Below are positions 7,326 to 17,000 of a DNA stretch of 23,447 bases, in pieces. This DNA comes from Oehlia diaphana. Its lineage: Eukaryota; Glomeromycota; Glomeromycetes; Glomerales; Glomeraceae. The position numbers and the translations under genes were made by a program. The notes below the pieces were generated by a model. The model searched no databases. It saw nothing but the letters and a program-made list of their open reading frames with translations, and was not told where the DNA came from. The stretch spans positions 1-23,447 of the forward strand of contig QZLH01001771.1 in NCBI GenBank assembly GCA_003833135.1, read 5' to 3'. The number at the start of each line of letters is the position of its first letter. Positions within the stretch are counted from its first letter, which is position 1.

Positions 7326-7634
7326 GTGACAAATAACGAGTGACAAATAAGTTTTGTCCCCTTAGATGATTAGTGTTTTTTTTGATCAAAATTATTGTCG
7401 TGTCACTAGCGCAACCTAAGTTAGCCTGCATTAAGATGTAAGCCGGCTAGAATTATCAAATGTTTCTTACTATAATTGGTAATTTTTTAACGGAATAATA
7501 TCGGGGTCACTGAACTCGTACTTGCACGTGATTAGGTGACCGTAAACAATTTACCCCACAAAAAATTTCCACCTGTACGTGAATTTTGGCGCATTAAGAA
7601 ATTAAGCATGTGACAAATAAGGCGTGACAAATAG
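7326..7634. repeat. Paired GTGACAAATA motifs with 14-bp spacing
   Basis: GTGACAAATA starts at 7326, 7340, 7610 and 7624. Within each pair the spacing is 14 bp. A single copy lies at 9519, and related GTGACA doublets occur at about 7671-7686. Before LINE copy 2 inserted, this stretch was continuous with 8405 onward, where TGTCAC motifs continue. It could be the subterminal part of an unrecognised DNA transposon or a protein-binding array. No terminal inverted repeats were found. Confidence 0.55.
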
Positions 7635-7699
7635 AATTTTACACTGAAAAATCAAGTCCCTGGAAAGCTGGTGACACCGGTGACAATTTTTTAAGGTCA

Positions 7700-7711
7700 C
7701 GTGGGGTGGAA
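7700..7711. repeat. Target-site duplication of LINE copy 2, left copy
   Basis: CGTGGGGTGGAA sits next to the T-run that is the complement of the poly(A) tail. It is identical to 8393-8404. Confidence 0.85.
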
Positions 7712-8392
7712 TATTTTTTTTTTTTTATTACTAAAAGAGTGGTAGAACCAAAACTAATACAAATAACAGAAGAAAGAAAGCTAATAAAAACTACTAAAAC
7801 CTGATATGCGTGGTTAGATTTTCGTTCCTCATCCCCTACAGGATCTCACTCTTCGGTCAAGCTATTTGATAAAGTAGAACTACGCTAATTAATCAAATGG
7901 TAACCTCAAAAAAAATCCATCAGATAACTAGCAAAAGAAAAAAAGTTAGAAGAACTAGAACTGAAATAATATCTACTTATTCTAAATAACATTACGAACG
8001 AAGAGGTTATATATTGTAATAAAACAGATTTTGATCAAAATTAAGATGTTCAATAAAATTCGAGGAAAGGGTCTTGATCCATGGTAAATTATGTCTAAAA
8101 TTAGAACTTGTTAAATATATCCAAAAAATTGAATTGTCCAAATTACGAATGGAAGTCATAAAGGGATTATTATATCCCATATTAAGGGTATTATTGTGTC
8201 TCTGGTTTCCATTTGGATCGTTATTGTTGTTCCTTCTTCGTTTATGACGTTGTTGTTGCGATCGTTTGAGAAAGGATTTTTTATTGATACCATTAGCTAC
8301 TTTATATCGTTTCCATTGAACATTACGTGCTTTCCAAAGTTGATCATAGATGTCTCGATGCAGGTCAAATAAAAATGATAAAAGTAATTTTT
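7712..8392 (-). mobile_element. 5'-truncated LINE copy 2 with poly(A) tail and 12-bp duplication
   Basis: An exact 12-bp repeat, CGTGGGGTGGAA, lies at 7700-7711 and 8393-8404. Between them, on the minus strand, are an ORF2-like C-terminus (stop 8007-8009), about 280 nt of 3' untranslated sequence, and AATAAA merging into a 13-nt A tail (complement of 7714-7726). This is a clean retrotransposition footprint, 681 bp long. It lies in the same orientation as copy 1, but the 3' untranslated sequences are not alike, so a different subfamily is likely. The exact duplication suggests it is younger than copy 1. Confidence 0.85.
8007..8392 (-). pseudogene. C-terminal remnant of LINE ORF2
   Basis: The frame has no ATG near its start and runs about 128 codons to TAA at 8007-8009. 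It reads LLLSFLFDLHRDIYDQLWKA, then RNVQWKRYKVANGINKKSFL, then KRSQQQRHKRRRNNNND and an Asn-rich tail. The W-x2-R ... GI-x-K-K ... basic series parallels the ORF2 end of LINE copy 1 (VWEDRCE ... GITKAKKKSKK). No zinc knuckle remains because the truncation lies downstream of it. It is a dead 3' end, read from sequence, with family placement inferred from the retroelement context. Confidence 0.6.
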
Positions 8393-8404
8393 CGTGGGGT
8401 GGAA
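8393..8404. repeat. Target-site duplication of LINE copy 2, right copy
   Basis: CGTGGGGTGGAA marks the truncated 5' end of the element. By chance the ORF2 frame stays open across it into target DNA as far as 8447. Confidence 0.85.
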
Positions 8405-8608
8405 AAATTTTGTGGCGATACTGGTTAAGATGTAACGTGTTTTTGTGTCACGTGCTTAAAATAAATTCCTTTATATGAAATTCCAAATTATCTCTCTGAA
8501 CATTAGAAAAGGTCAAGAAATCTTGGTGTTGCTCTTTACCTTGCCCTGAGTTCGATACCATACATCTTTTTGTTCAAAAATTGAATGAGAAATTAACCTA
8601 CAGGATAT

Positions 8609-8836
8609 TCAATAAGAGGTCTTATCATCTAATTTGCAATAAAATGTATGATCAGATGACGGATCTACGTTTCCAAATATGTGATAAATTTGATTGTCAT
8701 TGGGTGGATTGTAAAAGAAAGCCATTTTATCATTTGCATAGTTTAAAGATGGGCTGGTAAGTTGAGTTAACTGATTGATGTCAGTGCAACCCTTGACAAG
8801 GTTAACGTTACTATCTTGGTCGTGTGTTGGATTCAT
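8609..8836 (-). CDS. Short FFYNPP-family protein, 75 aa, possibly truncated
   Basis: The frame runs from a true ATG (8834-8836) to TGA (8609-8611). Residues 39-71, AFFYNPPNDNQIYHIFGNVD and on, align with the first motif copy of the 211-aa protein (TFFYNPPGFLVNYHITCEEV). Past the stop the same frame reads ISCRLISHSIFEQ, which resembles the second motif copy (VTCELASSQFLNKR), so the gene may be a longer one cut short by a nonsense change. The N-terminus is polar (MNPTHDQDSNVN). A poor duplicate lies at 4634-4746. Function unknown. Confidence 0.4.
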   Translation of the reverse strand: MNPTHDQDSNVNLVKGCTDINQLTQLTSPSLNYANDKMAFFYNPPNDNQIYHIFGNVDPSSDHTFYCKLDDKTSY

Positions 8837-9830
8837 TTTAAAATATCGATAGAAAAAAAAAACTATTTTAAAAGGAAATTAAGGTAAAAGATAAGGTCAG
8901 AAGGCTTTTTTTTTTTTTGGAATTTTTTTTATTTTTTTTTTTTTTTTAAAAAACCTATTTTATATAACATTTTTTTATATTATAAAATAAATAATAATAT
9001 AAATAAATGTCGATCATACTGTAAATTAATTATATTTAATTATAATATAATACATTTGTAATACCTAGTCAAGGCGTATTTATTTATTTATACCTATTCG
9101 CAATTTATTTTATTTTACAATAATCAATACTATTTTAAAAATATAGCACGTGTAGAAATCCAAAATATATATTGCTCGGAATAATTTTATTACAGTTGAA
9201 TTTTTAATTTTATAAAATATTAACTTATTTAGAAAAATGTATTTGACGATTTTGAACAATTATGTCAAATTTTGGATGATATCAAAGGCGTTAAAAAGTA
9301 ATATTTCGATTCAAGAAACAAAAATTTAAAATTTATTAAAGATAAGTTTATAATAAATAGAAATCTTGAACTGTAATGGTGGTGCAACCGTCAGCGATTC
9401 TATCATTTTGCGTTTTTGTTACATAATTGTAAATTAAAGTGCACCATAAAAGTGAAATAAGATTGTCCGGCTTTTTCTTCTAAATATAGTATAAATCAGG
9501 AATTCTTATATTGATCACGTGACAAATATTTAAATTAATTAACAACGGTAGACTGTTACCCTGTGTATATTCTTTAACTATATATATATTCCAACTAGCT
9601 ATAAAATAAAATAATTTGGTCTAGTATTAGGCCATTTATTAATGGTAAAATGGGCAAATGAATGAATGATGTAACGTGTAACGTTCAGCATGAGGCGCAG
9701 TTTTCAGTAGTGTATCAGGATTTGTAATCTTGAAACATATATGTCCCACCTGCCACCCGCGTACTTTTTTTATCGCTTAATACATCATCATGCTTAAAAT
9801 TAATTTAAAGGAGCACAGTACTTTACAGAA
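8837..9830. other. Gene-free AT-rich stretch with homopolymer T tracts
   Basis: T tracts lie at about 8906-8950. One GTGACAAATA motif lies at 9519. Short plus-strand frames at about 9240-9330 are not supported. No RNA gene was recognised. Confidence 0.4.
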
Positions 9831-9962
9831 ACTTCAAGATCGTAACGATGGCTTAATGCGCAGTAACTGCATATATGTAATTTATTTACTATTACATAAT
9901 GTGGTCACTATGTATTTATAACGCAGTTACTGCGCATTAAGCCATCGCTACGATCTTAAAGT
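9831..9962. mobile_element. 132-bp palindromic MITE-like element
   Basis: The arms are inverted copies of about 41 bp with two or three mismatches: ACTTCAAGATCGTAACGATG continuing GCTTAATGCGCAGTAACTGC on the left, and its complement ending AAGT at 9962. The AT-rich centre is about 50 bp. No target duplication was found. Its right end lies exactly where similarity to the 211-aa gene begins (9963 matches 6061). Confidence 0.7.
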
Positions 9963-10232
9963 ATTTAAAAATTAGGATGAAGCTAACTCACAAGTTACTC
10001 AATAAATTTTTTTCATATTAAATTGATTGTGATAAAATACATAGCTATCAGGTTGATCATAATTATAAGTTCAGTCATCGGCATCATTTGTTAATTGATA
10101 TACAAGTTCAAAGGACACCGGTACTTCTTTACAAGTAATATGATAGTTTACGAGAAAACCTGGTGGATTATAAAAGAAAGTTGGAGTTATTGGCTGCATA
10201 TTATTATGTTGACTAGTTGCAGAAGTCATGGG
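9963..10232 (-). pseudogene. Fragment of a second copy of the 211-aa gene, with stops
   Basis: Minus-strand DNA corresponds to 6061-6340 of the 211-aa gene. It reads MTSATSQHNNMQPITPTFFY and NPPGFLVNYHITCKEVPVSF before stops appear. Three in-frame stops are seen: TGA after TNDADD, TGA in KIY-stop-VTCELASS (CGA in the intact copy) and TAA (CAA in the intact copy). Two of the three are C-to-T changes. The fragment is bounded exactly by the palindromic MITE on one side and by the TAGTGTTCCG element on the other, so neither gene end is present. It is clearly inactive. Confidence 0.85.
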
Positions 10233-11062
10233 TAGTGTTCCGAAAGGGTCGAGTCAGGTCGGGTTTGAGGATGTATTCGAACTTGACTCGAGTATAAAAA
10301 CCAACCCGTACAAATACCCGGGTTAATATTTACATGACCCGACCTCTGACCTGACCCGATATAGTTTAACTCCCAGATAACCCGGGTCCAAATAAAATTT
10401 TCAAAATATATAATTTTTTTAATTCCTCCTTACGTCCAGCCTGATTTCAAATAGATACACGCGTGATTTGTATTTAGTTTTAGATTGCTTCTTTTGGCCG
10501 GTTCCTCCAGAAAAAATCTTCAACTGTAACACTTTCAATTACAGGTAAAAAAAAAATTTAACCAATTTTGATATTATTCAATGATTACGGGATAATCTCT
10601 TACCATTGCTACTAGGTGTGAAACTGTGAATACTCTACTATATTTAACTACGGTGTATATTTTCATAACGAATTAATAAAATCTAATAAAATATACTAGT
10701 TATTATTAAACATATACCTTCCATCATAGTAGAACATCTTGATTTCGATCTGCCTAAGGTTTTCTAGACTTCTTAAATAAGTTCGCTTTCCAAGAGTTAA
10801 TTTCTCAGCCCACTCATTTTATACACGAACAAAGTTAGAAATTAAAAATCGTGTAATGTAAAAGATTGTAAATATTTTAAATATAAATATTTAATTAAAC
10901 CCGGGTCAACCCGGGTCAACCCAGGTCAAGCAAAGGTGTGACCCTGACCCGACGGGTCGGGTTGAATATAAGACTCATGTCAAATAATGATAAACCTGAT
11001 TCGGATTTTAAACACGGGTCGGGTCAAATGACCCGGTTTGACCCGACCCTTTCGGAACACTA
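10233..11062. mobile_element. 830-bp terminal-inverted-repeat element (hAT-like ends)
   Basis: The ends are a perfect 19-bp inverted repeat, TAGTGTTCCGAAAGGGTCG and its complement. The inner flanks on both sides are rich in GGGTC/GACCC words, including three tandem ACCCGGGTCA-type units at about 10898-10930. Ends beginning YAGTGTTCC are common in hAT transposons. No 8-bp target duplication is visible: the left flank is GTCATGGG and the right flank GTACGACC. The left flank is the gene fragment at 9963-10232 but the right flank is not its continuation, so the locus has been rearranged. No transposase frame is present. Confidence 0.75.
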
Positions 11063-11134
11063 GTACGACCAAAACAATGTGAAAAAAAAAATTTTTTATA
11101 ATGACTTCGAATAAACATTTTTCACTATAGGTTG

Positions 11135-11368
11135 ATGATTTACAATTATTTTTCAGGGGTTAACTTTAAAACGGAGGACGATCAAAAGGTCAAATTACGA
11201 AAGCAGGTTGTTGAGGCATTGGATATAGCTGAGAGTACATTTGGGATTGTGGTGGTGGACTGGAACAAGTGTGGTGACAATACTTTTACACCACACAAAA
11301 CCCTCAGAAGACCTAAATTGCAACCCGATGAAAACATTTTGCGTACAAAAGTTCCAAATGCTAACTAA
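11135..11368 (+). CDS. Hypothetical coding exon or short protein, unknown family
   Basis: The frame is open from an ATG at 11135, or from an acceptor-like TTTTTCAG ending at 11156, to TAA at 11366-11368. Residues after the acceptor read GVNFKTEDDQKVKLRKQVVE and continue to a VVVDWNKCGDNTFTPHKTLR segment. The composition is more GC-rich and more charged than the surroundings and looks like real coding sequence. It may be the last exon of a gene whose 5' part was lost to the adjacent 830-bp element. The antisense frames here are weaker. Confidence 0.35.
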   Translation: MIYNYFSGVNFKTEDDQKVKLRKQVVEALDIAESTFGIVVVDWNKCGDNTFTPHKTLRRPKLQPDENILRTKVPNAN

Positions 11369-11512
11369 AATGCTAATTAAAATAAACAAAGAAAAGGTTT
11401 CATTTTCTTATGTTAACATGCAGAACAATATGAACATGAAGTTATTTTTACCCCTCCTTGCCATTGCGAACTCTAATCTATTGAAGGCATTTGGTCAGTT
11501 GTAAAGGGTTAA

Positions 11513-11797
11513 GTTGCACGCTCAGATAAGTCAGGTTCACACTCAATCCTTTTATCTGTTAGGAATACATTTCTAAATGCATTTAAGGAAAAAATTTCTT
11601 CTAAAGTTATAGTTGGGCTTTGGAGAAGTACATTTAAAAACGCTTTTGAGTCCGACGAAAATATACAATTAATGGATGACGCTTATAGTAATTCCGATTA
11701 TGATCACATGATATCATATCTTTCCCAATGCGTACTGATGATAAATAATCAAAAAAAAAACTACATAGAAAAATTTTTTTATCGATGCAATGTCTGA
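11513..11797 (+). pseudogene. Possible coding remnant, unknown family
   Basis: An open frame of 94 codons without an early ATG reads SVRNTFLNAFKEKISSKVIV, then GLWRSTFKNAFESDENIQLM and DDAYSNSDYDHMISYLSQC, ending TGA at 11795. The segments RNTFLNAF and RSTFKNAF look like a short internal repeat. It could be a downstream piece of the same broken gene as 11135-11368. The antisense frame covering 11634-11858 begins only with TTG. Confidence 0.3.
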
Positions 11798-12004
11798 TGT
11801 ACGAATCTTTTTGCACCGGACCATATTTACTTTTAAGATAAGAAATTCTACTTATCAATAAAAAAAGTTTACACTTATTTATAAAAGAATATTATTAATA
11901 TTTTTTATGATTTTTTTTTTTACAGTTACTGATTGTTCAAGTTTGAAATAAAAAAATTTTTGAATTAAGAGAATAAATGGGCCGTACATTTTTTATTAAT
12001 ATCT

Positions 12005-12675
12005 TTAATCCGTGATCCGTCTCCGAACCAGTACAAATTATTAATACATTTTGGGTTATCATTTTTGAAATTAATTATCTCCTAAATGGCTTTGAGCTAA
12101 TTTATTCAGAATTTTTTTTTAAAAAATGTTATAAATAATATTCCGAAGTATATTGGATGATAAATTTGCGTCATCATATATTAATTTCACAAGTTTGATC
12201 AAAATGTACTTGCCATATTTAAGGCTGAAACAAATTTACTCTCAAAAATTTTTATTTTGTATTATTAAAAATTTTTTTTTTTAGCGACGATGGATTCCAG
12301 CCTATATTATTCAATTACAAGAAGTGTACCGATCATAAAGTTAATATTTTTTATTAAAATATTATTTATTTACTGGTAATAACTTGTTTTAAAAGGTATG
12401 AACACAAAAAAAAAAATAAATAAAAATAACATTATTCATTTCTATCAATCACATATTGAGCGGTATGTGCGGTATGTCTAATTTTGAATGGTGGATACTT
12501 TGGAATATTAGTTTCTTTTAAACTACCTTTTTTACTAATTTCGTAAGCTCATAACACATTTCCTGTCTGCTATATCTATTGCTCTTATCTAAATTTCCTG
12601 CTAATTAATTTGTAAAAATAATTCTCCGAAATGCATTAGTAGAATTTACTGGTTTGGAGACGGATCACGAATTAA
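12005..12675. mobile_element. TIR element of about 665 bp, TTAA or TA target
   Basis: The ends are inverted copies of about 47 bp beginning TYCGTGATCCGTCTCCRAAC, with CAGTA, TAATRCATTTYGG further in. Both are flanked by TTAA (12005-12008 and 12672-12675), which also contains a TA pair, so either a TTAA (piggyBac-type) or a TA (Tc1/mariner-type) duplication is possible. The interior carries a decayed minus-strand reading frame (see 12432-12600). The terminal bases do not match the usual CCC start of piggyBac ends, so the superfamily is left open. Confidence 0.75.
12432..12600 (-). pseudogene. Decayed ORF inside the TIR element
   Basis: Minus strand: after an ATG at about 12634 (MHFGELFLQIN, then stop) a shifted frame reads NLDKSNRYSRQEMCYELTKL VKK. 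A further one-base shift gives GSLKETNIPKYPPFKIRHTA and ends VIDRNE then TAA at 12432-12434. The peptide looks like the N-terminal DNA-binding part of a transposase-type protein, but I cannot name the family. At least two frame breaks make it inactive. Confidence 0.45.
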
Positions 12676-12676
12676 A

Positions 12677-13925
12677 ATAAACCTCGCTTGCAGAACAATA
12701 TATTCCCTTTAATATATTTTCTTTAATTTCTCCTTCTTCAATACTACTATCTGACCCTTCATCCATACTTATATTTTGTAAAATTAGTACTTCGCCATAT
12801 TTAAATAATGTGACGTACATTTTATGTAAACCGTCCTGTCGGTGTAACCGTAATAATAGGTAATACGAATTTACTTAAGGAAATACTGAAGTTAAAAATA
12901 ATTATTGTAGTGTTAAAATTGTCTTAATAAAGGAACGAGAAGTATCTATTATTTCTTTTAGTGCGTCTAATAAACGATCATAAAGGATTACCTGCTAATG
13001 TTTGAGAATCCATTCATGGAACTATGAAATAATAACTATTTTTAACTGATGTAACCATTTTGCACGTATTATATAACCTATTCCCAACTTAACTTGCGCA
13101 TTTTGTTGGTTTAAGGATTAAGTGTGATTCAATGCAACATATATATGGTCAAAAAGGACGAGTTCCCAGAATACTTTAGTAAAAATGAGAACGTTAATTT
13201 TAGTACATTTTTATTATTACCATAAACTTAAATGATCAGGTTCAAGTTTTTATTTTATGATTTGATAAGTAGCTTACTCTATAGTCTAAGGCTCTAAGCT
13301 ATGAAATAGCATGGAACCCACGGAACAACCGCCTCACCCAATCTTATTCCGAGCCTGTAAAAGTTTTCATTATTATAAAATACAATTTATTTGTTCATAT
13401 TTAAGTACAAAATTCTAAAAATGTACATAAAATTATCAAAATTGATATCATTATTTTAGCAATCTAAGTTATTTATTAATTTTTTTGTATTTCTTTGAGT
13501 GGGTTCGTCTGTCTGGGCAGTTTACTACGGTTGATAGGGTTGATAGGGGTAAACTTTAGCAGGAATTCCCAACATACATAATCGTGTAAATGGTGCCGAT
13601 CAGGGGATAATAATCCGAAAATAAAGGATGTTAGAGGTTAACCCTGCCTGAACCTAGGGGCTCGTAAAGATACTTTAAAAAAATATTTTGTCGTAATTAT
13701 TAAAAATACACATTAAAATTATTTGATAAATATGGCAATAAGAAGTTAAGAAATTTATCCAAAATATTTTTTTTTAGATAAATATACTATTTATTTTGTT
13801 ACGCAAATCATGCATAACATGATGTGGCTAAAAAATTTTGATCAACATGCATGGTCGCTAAATATAATATAAATATACGTCATTAGATACTGTTGTGTAT
13901 CATTGTATTGCGTTTCTCATATACA
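12677..13925. other. Gene-free region upstream of the kinase gene
   Basis: A short minus-strand frame begins MDEGSDSSIEEGEIKENILK (about 12762 down to 12663) and runs into the right end of the TIR element. It may be a scrap of a gene interrupted by that insertion. A GTTGATAGG doublet lies at about 13530. No tRNA or other RNA gene was recognised. Confidence 0.35.
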
Positions 13926-13937
13926 GTATATAAAAAG
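13926..13937 (+). promoter_or_regulatory. TATA box of the kinase-Sel1 gene
   Basis: GTATATAAAAAG is a close match to a TATA element. It lies about 70 bp upstream of the ATG at 14003, at a fitting distance for a short 5' leader. Confidence 0.55.
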
Positions 13938-13940
13938 CAA

Positions 13941-13975
13941 CCTTTCGGTAATACCTTTCGCCCTTTCGGTAATAC
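13941..13975 (+). repeat. Direct repeat CCTTTCGGTAATAC x2 in the 5' leader
   Basis: CCTTTCGGTAATAC occurs at 13941-13954 and 13962-13975, with a partial CCTTTCG between them. The repeat falls just downstream of the TATA box, in the likely 5' untranslated region. It may be a regulatory site or a small duplication. Confidence 0.6.
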
Positions 13976-14002
13976 ATTAAATCTTTTAATATTTTCTTAA
14001 AA

Positions 14003-17000
14003 ATGACAAAATTAAAAGAATGGATTGATATGAAAGTAAATGATGAAATTATTAAATATTTTGAATATAATAACTTTAGTGATATAGAAGATATTGCCAA
14101 AGGAGGATTTGGAATTGTAAGGAGTGCCAATTGGATCGACGGTGGAATTAAGGTTGCATTGAAAAGCCTCTTAATTAACTCAGCAATTGATGAAAATCAA
14201 ATGGAAAATTTTGTTAGAGAGGTAATTAATATATTAATACAGTATACTTAAAATAAATATAACAAAGAATTTTTTTTTAAAAAATACATAGCTCAAACTT
14301 TTACACCAAGTTAACGTTCACCCTAATATTAATCGATTTCTTGGAGTCACAAAAGGTTTATATTTATTTATTAATGATATTCATAATATTCATTTGATAA
14401 TTATTACTGTATATACATGTATTTTTTCTATTCTTTTACCACAGACCCAGTATATGATGATTTCATTATTATATTACAATATGCTAATCAAGGGCATTTG
14501 AGAGAATATTTAAAAAAAAATTTTCTTTCACTTCATTGGAAGGATAAATCTCAGATGGCATTGGATATTACATGTGGATTAAAATATTTGCATTCCAGAC
14601 AAATAATTCATCGAGACTTGGTAATTCTCTTTACAATATTGTATAAATTTATTGCAATTAGTATAATTAATGACATTTATTTACCTTCTTTTGGAATTCA
14701 TTTTATAGCATGCTAAAAATATATTAGTTAATAACGGTAGTCTTATGATTGCAGACTTCGGATTATCAAAACATTTAACAGAAATTAAATCTAATTCCAT
14801 ACTTTTAGGAATGCCTGCGTATATTGATCCACAATGCTATATAAATAATAAATATAAACGAAATAAGAAATCAGATATTTATAGTTTAGGTGTGTTGCTT
14901 TGGGAGATTTCAAGTGGTACACCTCCCTTTTCTAAAATTCCTGTATTTAGAATTAATTTAGAAATCGCTAGAGGAAAAAGAGAAGTACCAATTGAAGATA
15001 CACCTATTAAATATAAAGAACTTTATGAAACCTGTTGGAATGGAGAGCCAAATCAAAGACCTGATATTGATGAAGTTTATATGATTTTAATTCAGTTAAA
15101 TTCACAATTAACTAATAATGAGCAAATTAAAGTTGTAACAAAACAGTACTTTGATAATACAAATATTAATAATTCAATTATATCAACAGAAGTTGTTAGT
15201 CATGATAGTAATATAGAAAATTTGGATTTACCAAATGGCAAGTAAAAAAATTTTTTTCATATTTCATTTGTTAATATATTTTTATTAAATTTGCCTTTAA
15301 TTTTAGATTCAAATGTATCAAAAGAAGAAAATTGGATTGAAAGCAGTAAATTACAATTCAATAGCAAAGTTCAATTTAAAAATATGATAAATAATTTTGA
15401 TAACTTGAATACTAATAATTCAATTTCGTCAATGAAAAATCCTTATAGTAATAGTATACTTACAAATAACAAAATTATTAAATATATTTTATTACAACTT
15501 TTATGTATAAGCATAATTTTAGCATCAAATCTAAATAATATCAATTATGATAATACAATCTATTTAATATCAACTGAAAATGAAAATACACAAATCAACT
15601 TTAATATGTGTTTGAATGATATAAGAACATATAAAAATCAAATAAGAGCATTTAAATGGTATTTAAGATCTGCTGAAAATAGAAATAGTTATGGACAATA
15701 TAGGCTAGGTAAATGTTATGAAAATGGTATAGGAACAGATAAAAATGCAACAAAAGCATTTGAATTGTATTTAAAATCTGCTATAAATGGAAATGGTTAT
15801 GGACAATATAGTTTAGGTAATTGTTATAATAATGGCATAGGAACAGACAAAAATGAAACAGAAGCATTTGAATGGTATTTGAAATCTGCTGAAAATGGAA
15901 ATGGTAAAGGACAGTTTAATTTAGGTACTTGTTATGAAAAAAGTATAGGAACAGATAAAAATGAAACAAATGCATTTGAATGGTATTTAAAATCTGCTGA
16001 AAATGAAAATAGTGATGGACAATATAGGCTAGGTAAATGTTATGAAAATGGTGTAGGTACAGTCAAAAATGAAATAAAAGCATTTGAATGGTATTTAAAA
16101 TCTGCTGAAAATGGAAATAGTTATGGACAATATAGGCTAGGTAATTGTTACTTAAATGGTATAGGAACAGATAAAAATGCAACAAAAGCATTTGAATGGT
16201 ATTTAAAATCTGCTGAAAATGGAAATAGTAATGGACAATTTAGTTTAGGTTATTATTATGAAAATGGTATAGGAACAGACAAAAATGAAATAAAAGCATT
16301 TGAATGGTATTTAAAATCTGCTGAAAATGGAAATGCAATGGCACAATTGAATTTAGGTAATTGTTATGAGAATGGTATAGGGGTATATATGAATGAAGCA
16401 AAAGCATTTAAATGGTATTTAAAATCTGCTGAAAATGGAGATGTAATAGCACAAACTAATCTTGGTCGTTGTTATGAATATGGTATAGGTGCTAATATGA
16501 ATAAAACAAGAGCATTTGAGTGGTATTTAAAATCTGCTGAAAATGGAAATAGGGATAAGCAATTTAGTCTAGGTATTTGTTATAGAAATGGTATAAAAAC
16601 AGACAAAAATAAAATAAAATCATTTGAATGGTTTTTAAGTTCTACTGTAAACAATATTAGTAATAGACCACCTGATTTAAAAAGTTGTCATTATTTTGGT
16701 ATAGGAACAGACAAAAATAAAACAATAAGATTTAAATGTACTGGTATTAGACAAATTAATTCAGATTATCATTATTATAAATACTATACTACAGGAATAT
16801 CTAAAACTGAAATGTTTAAACAGCATTCAAAAACTGATGATAATTACGGACAATTTAGTTTAGGTTACTGTTATGAAAATGATATAGAAATACTAGATAA
16901 AAATAAAATAAAAGCATTTGAATGGTATTTTGAGCTGTGCTTAACAGAAGTGTATTGCATTTTACAAGTACAGAAAGTACAGCAGGTATCACAGCAGCAG

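Noticed and set aside
7326..7634. CRISPR-like array from repeated GTGACAAATA
   Set aside because: Repeats are too short and irregular, spacers are not uniform beyond the pairs, and the organism is a eukaryote.
8405..8564. Extension of the LINE copy 2 frame upstream into MVSNSGQGKEQHQDF...
   Set aside because: It lies outside the 12-bp target duplication and contains a TGA, so the shared frame is a coincidence of the insertion site.
11195..11389. Minus-strand 64-aa and plus-strand 87-aa frames (11241-11504)
   Set aside because: These are shadows of the better plus-strand frame ending at 11368, with poorer composition and no homology sign.
11634..11858. Minus-strand 74-aa frame
   Set aside because: It starts with TTG; the opposite strand (11513-11797) has the more coding-like composition.
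13900..14130. Minus-strand 76-aa frame
   Set aside because: It is antisense to exon 1 and the promoter of the kinase gene.
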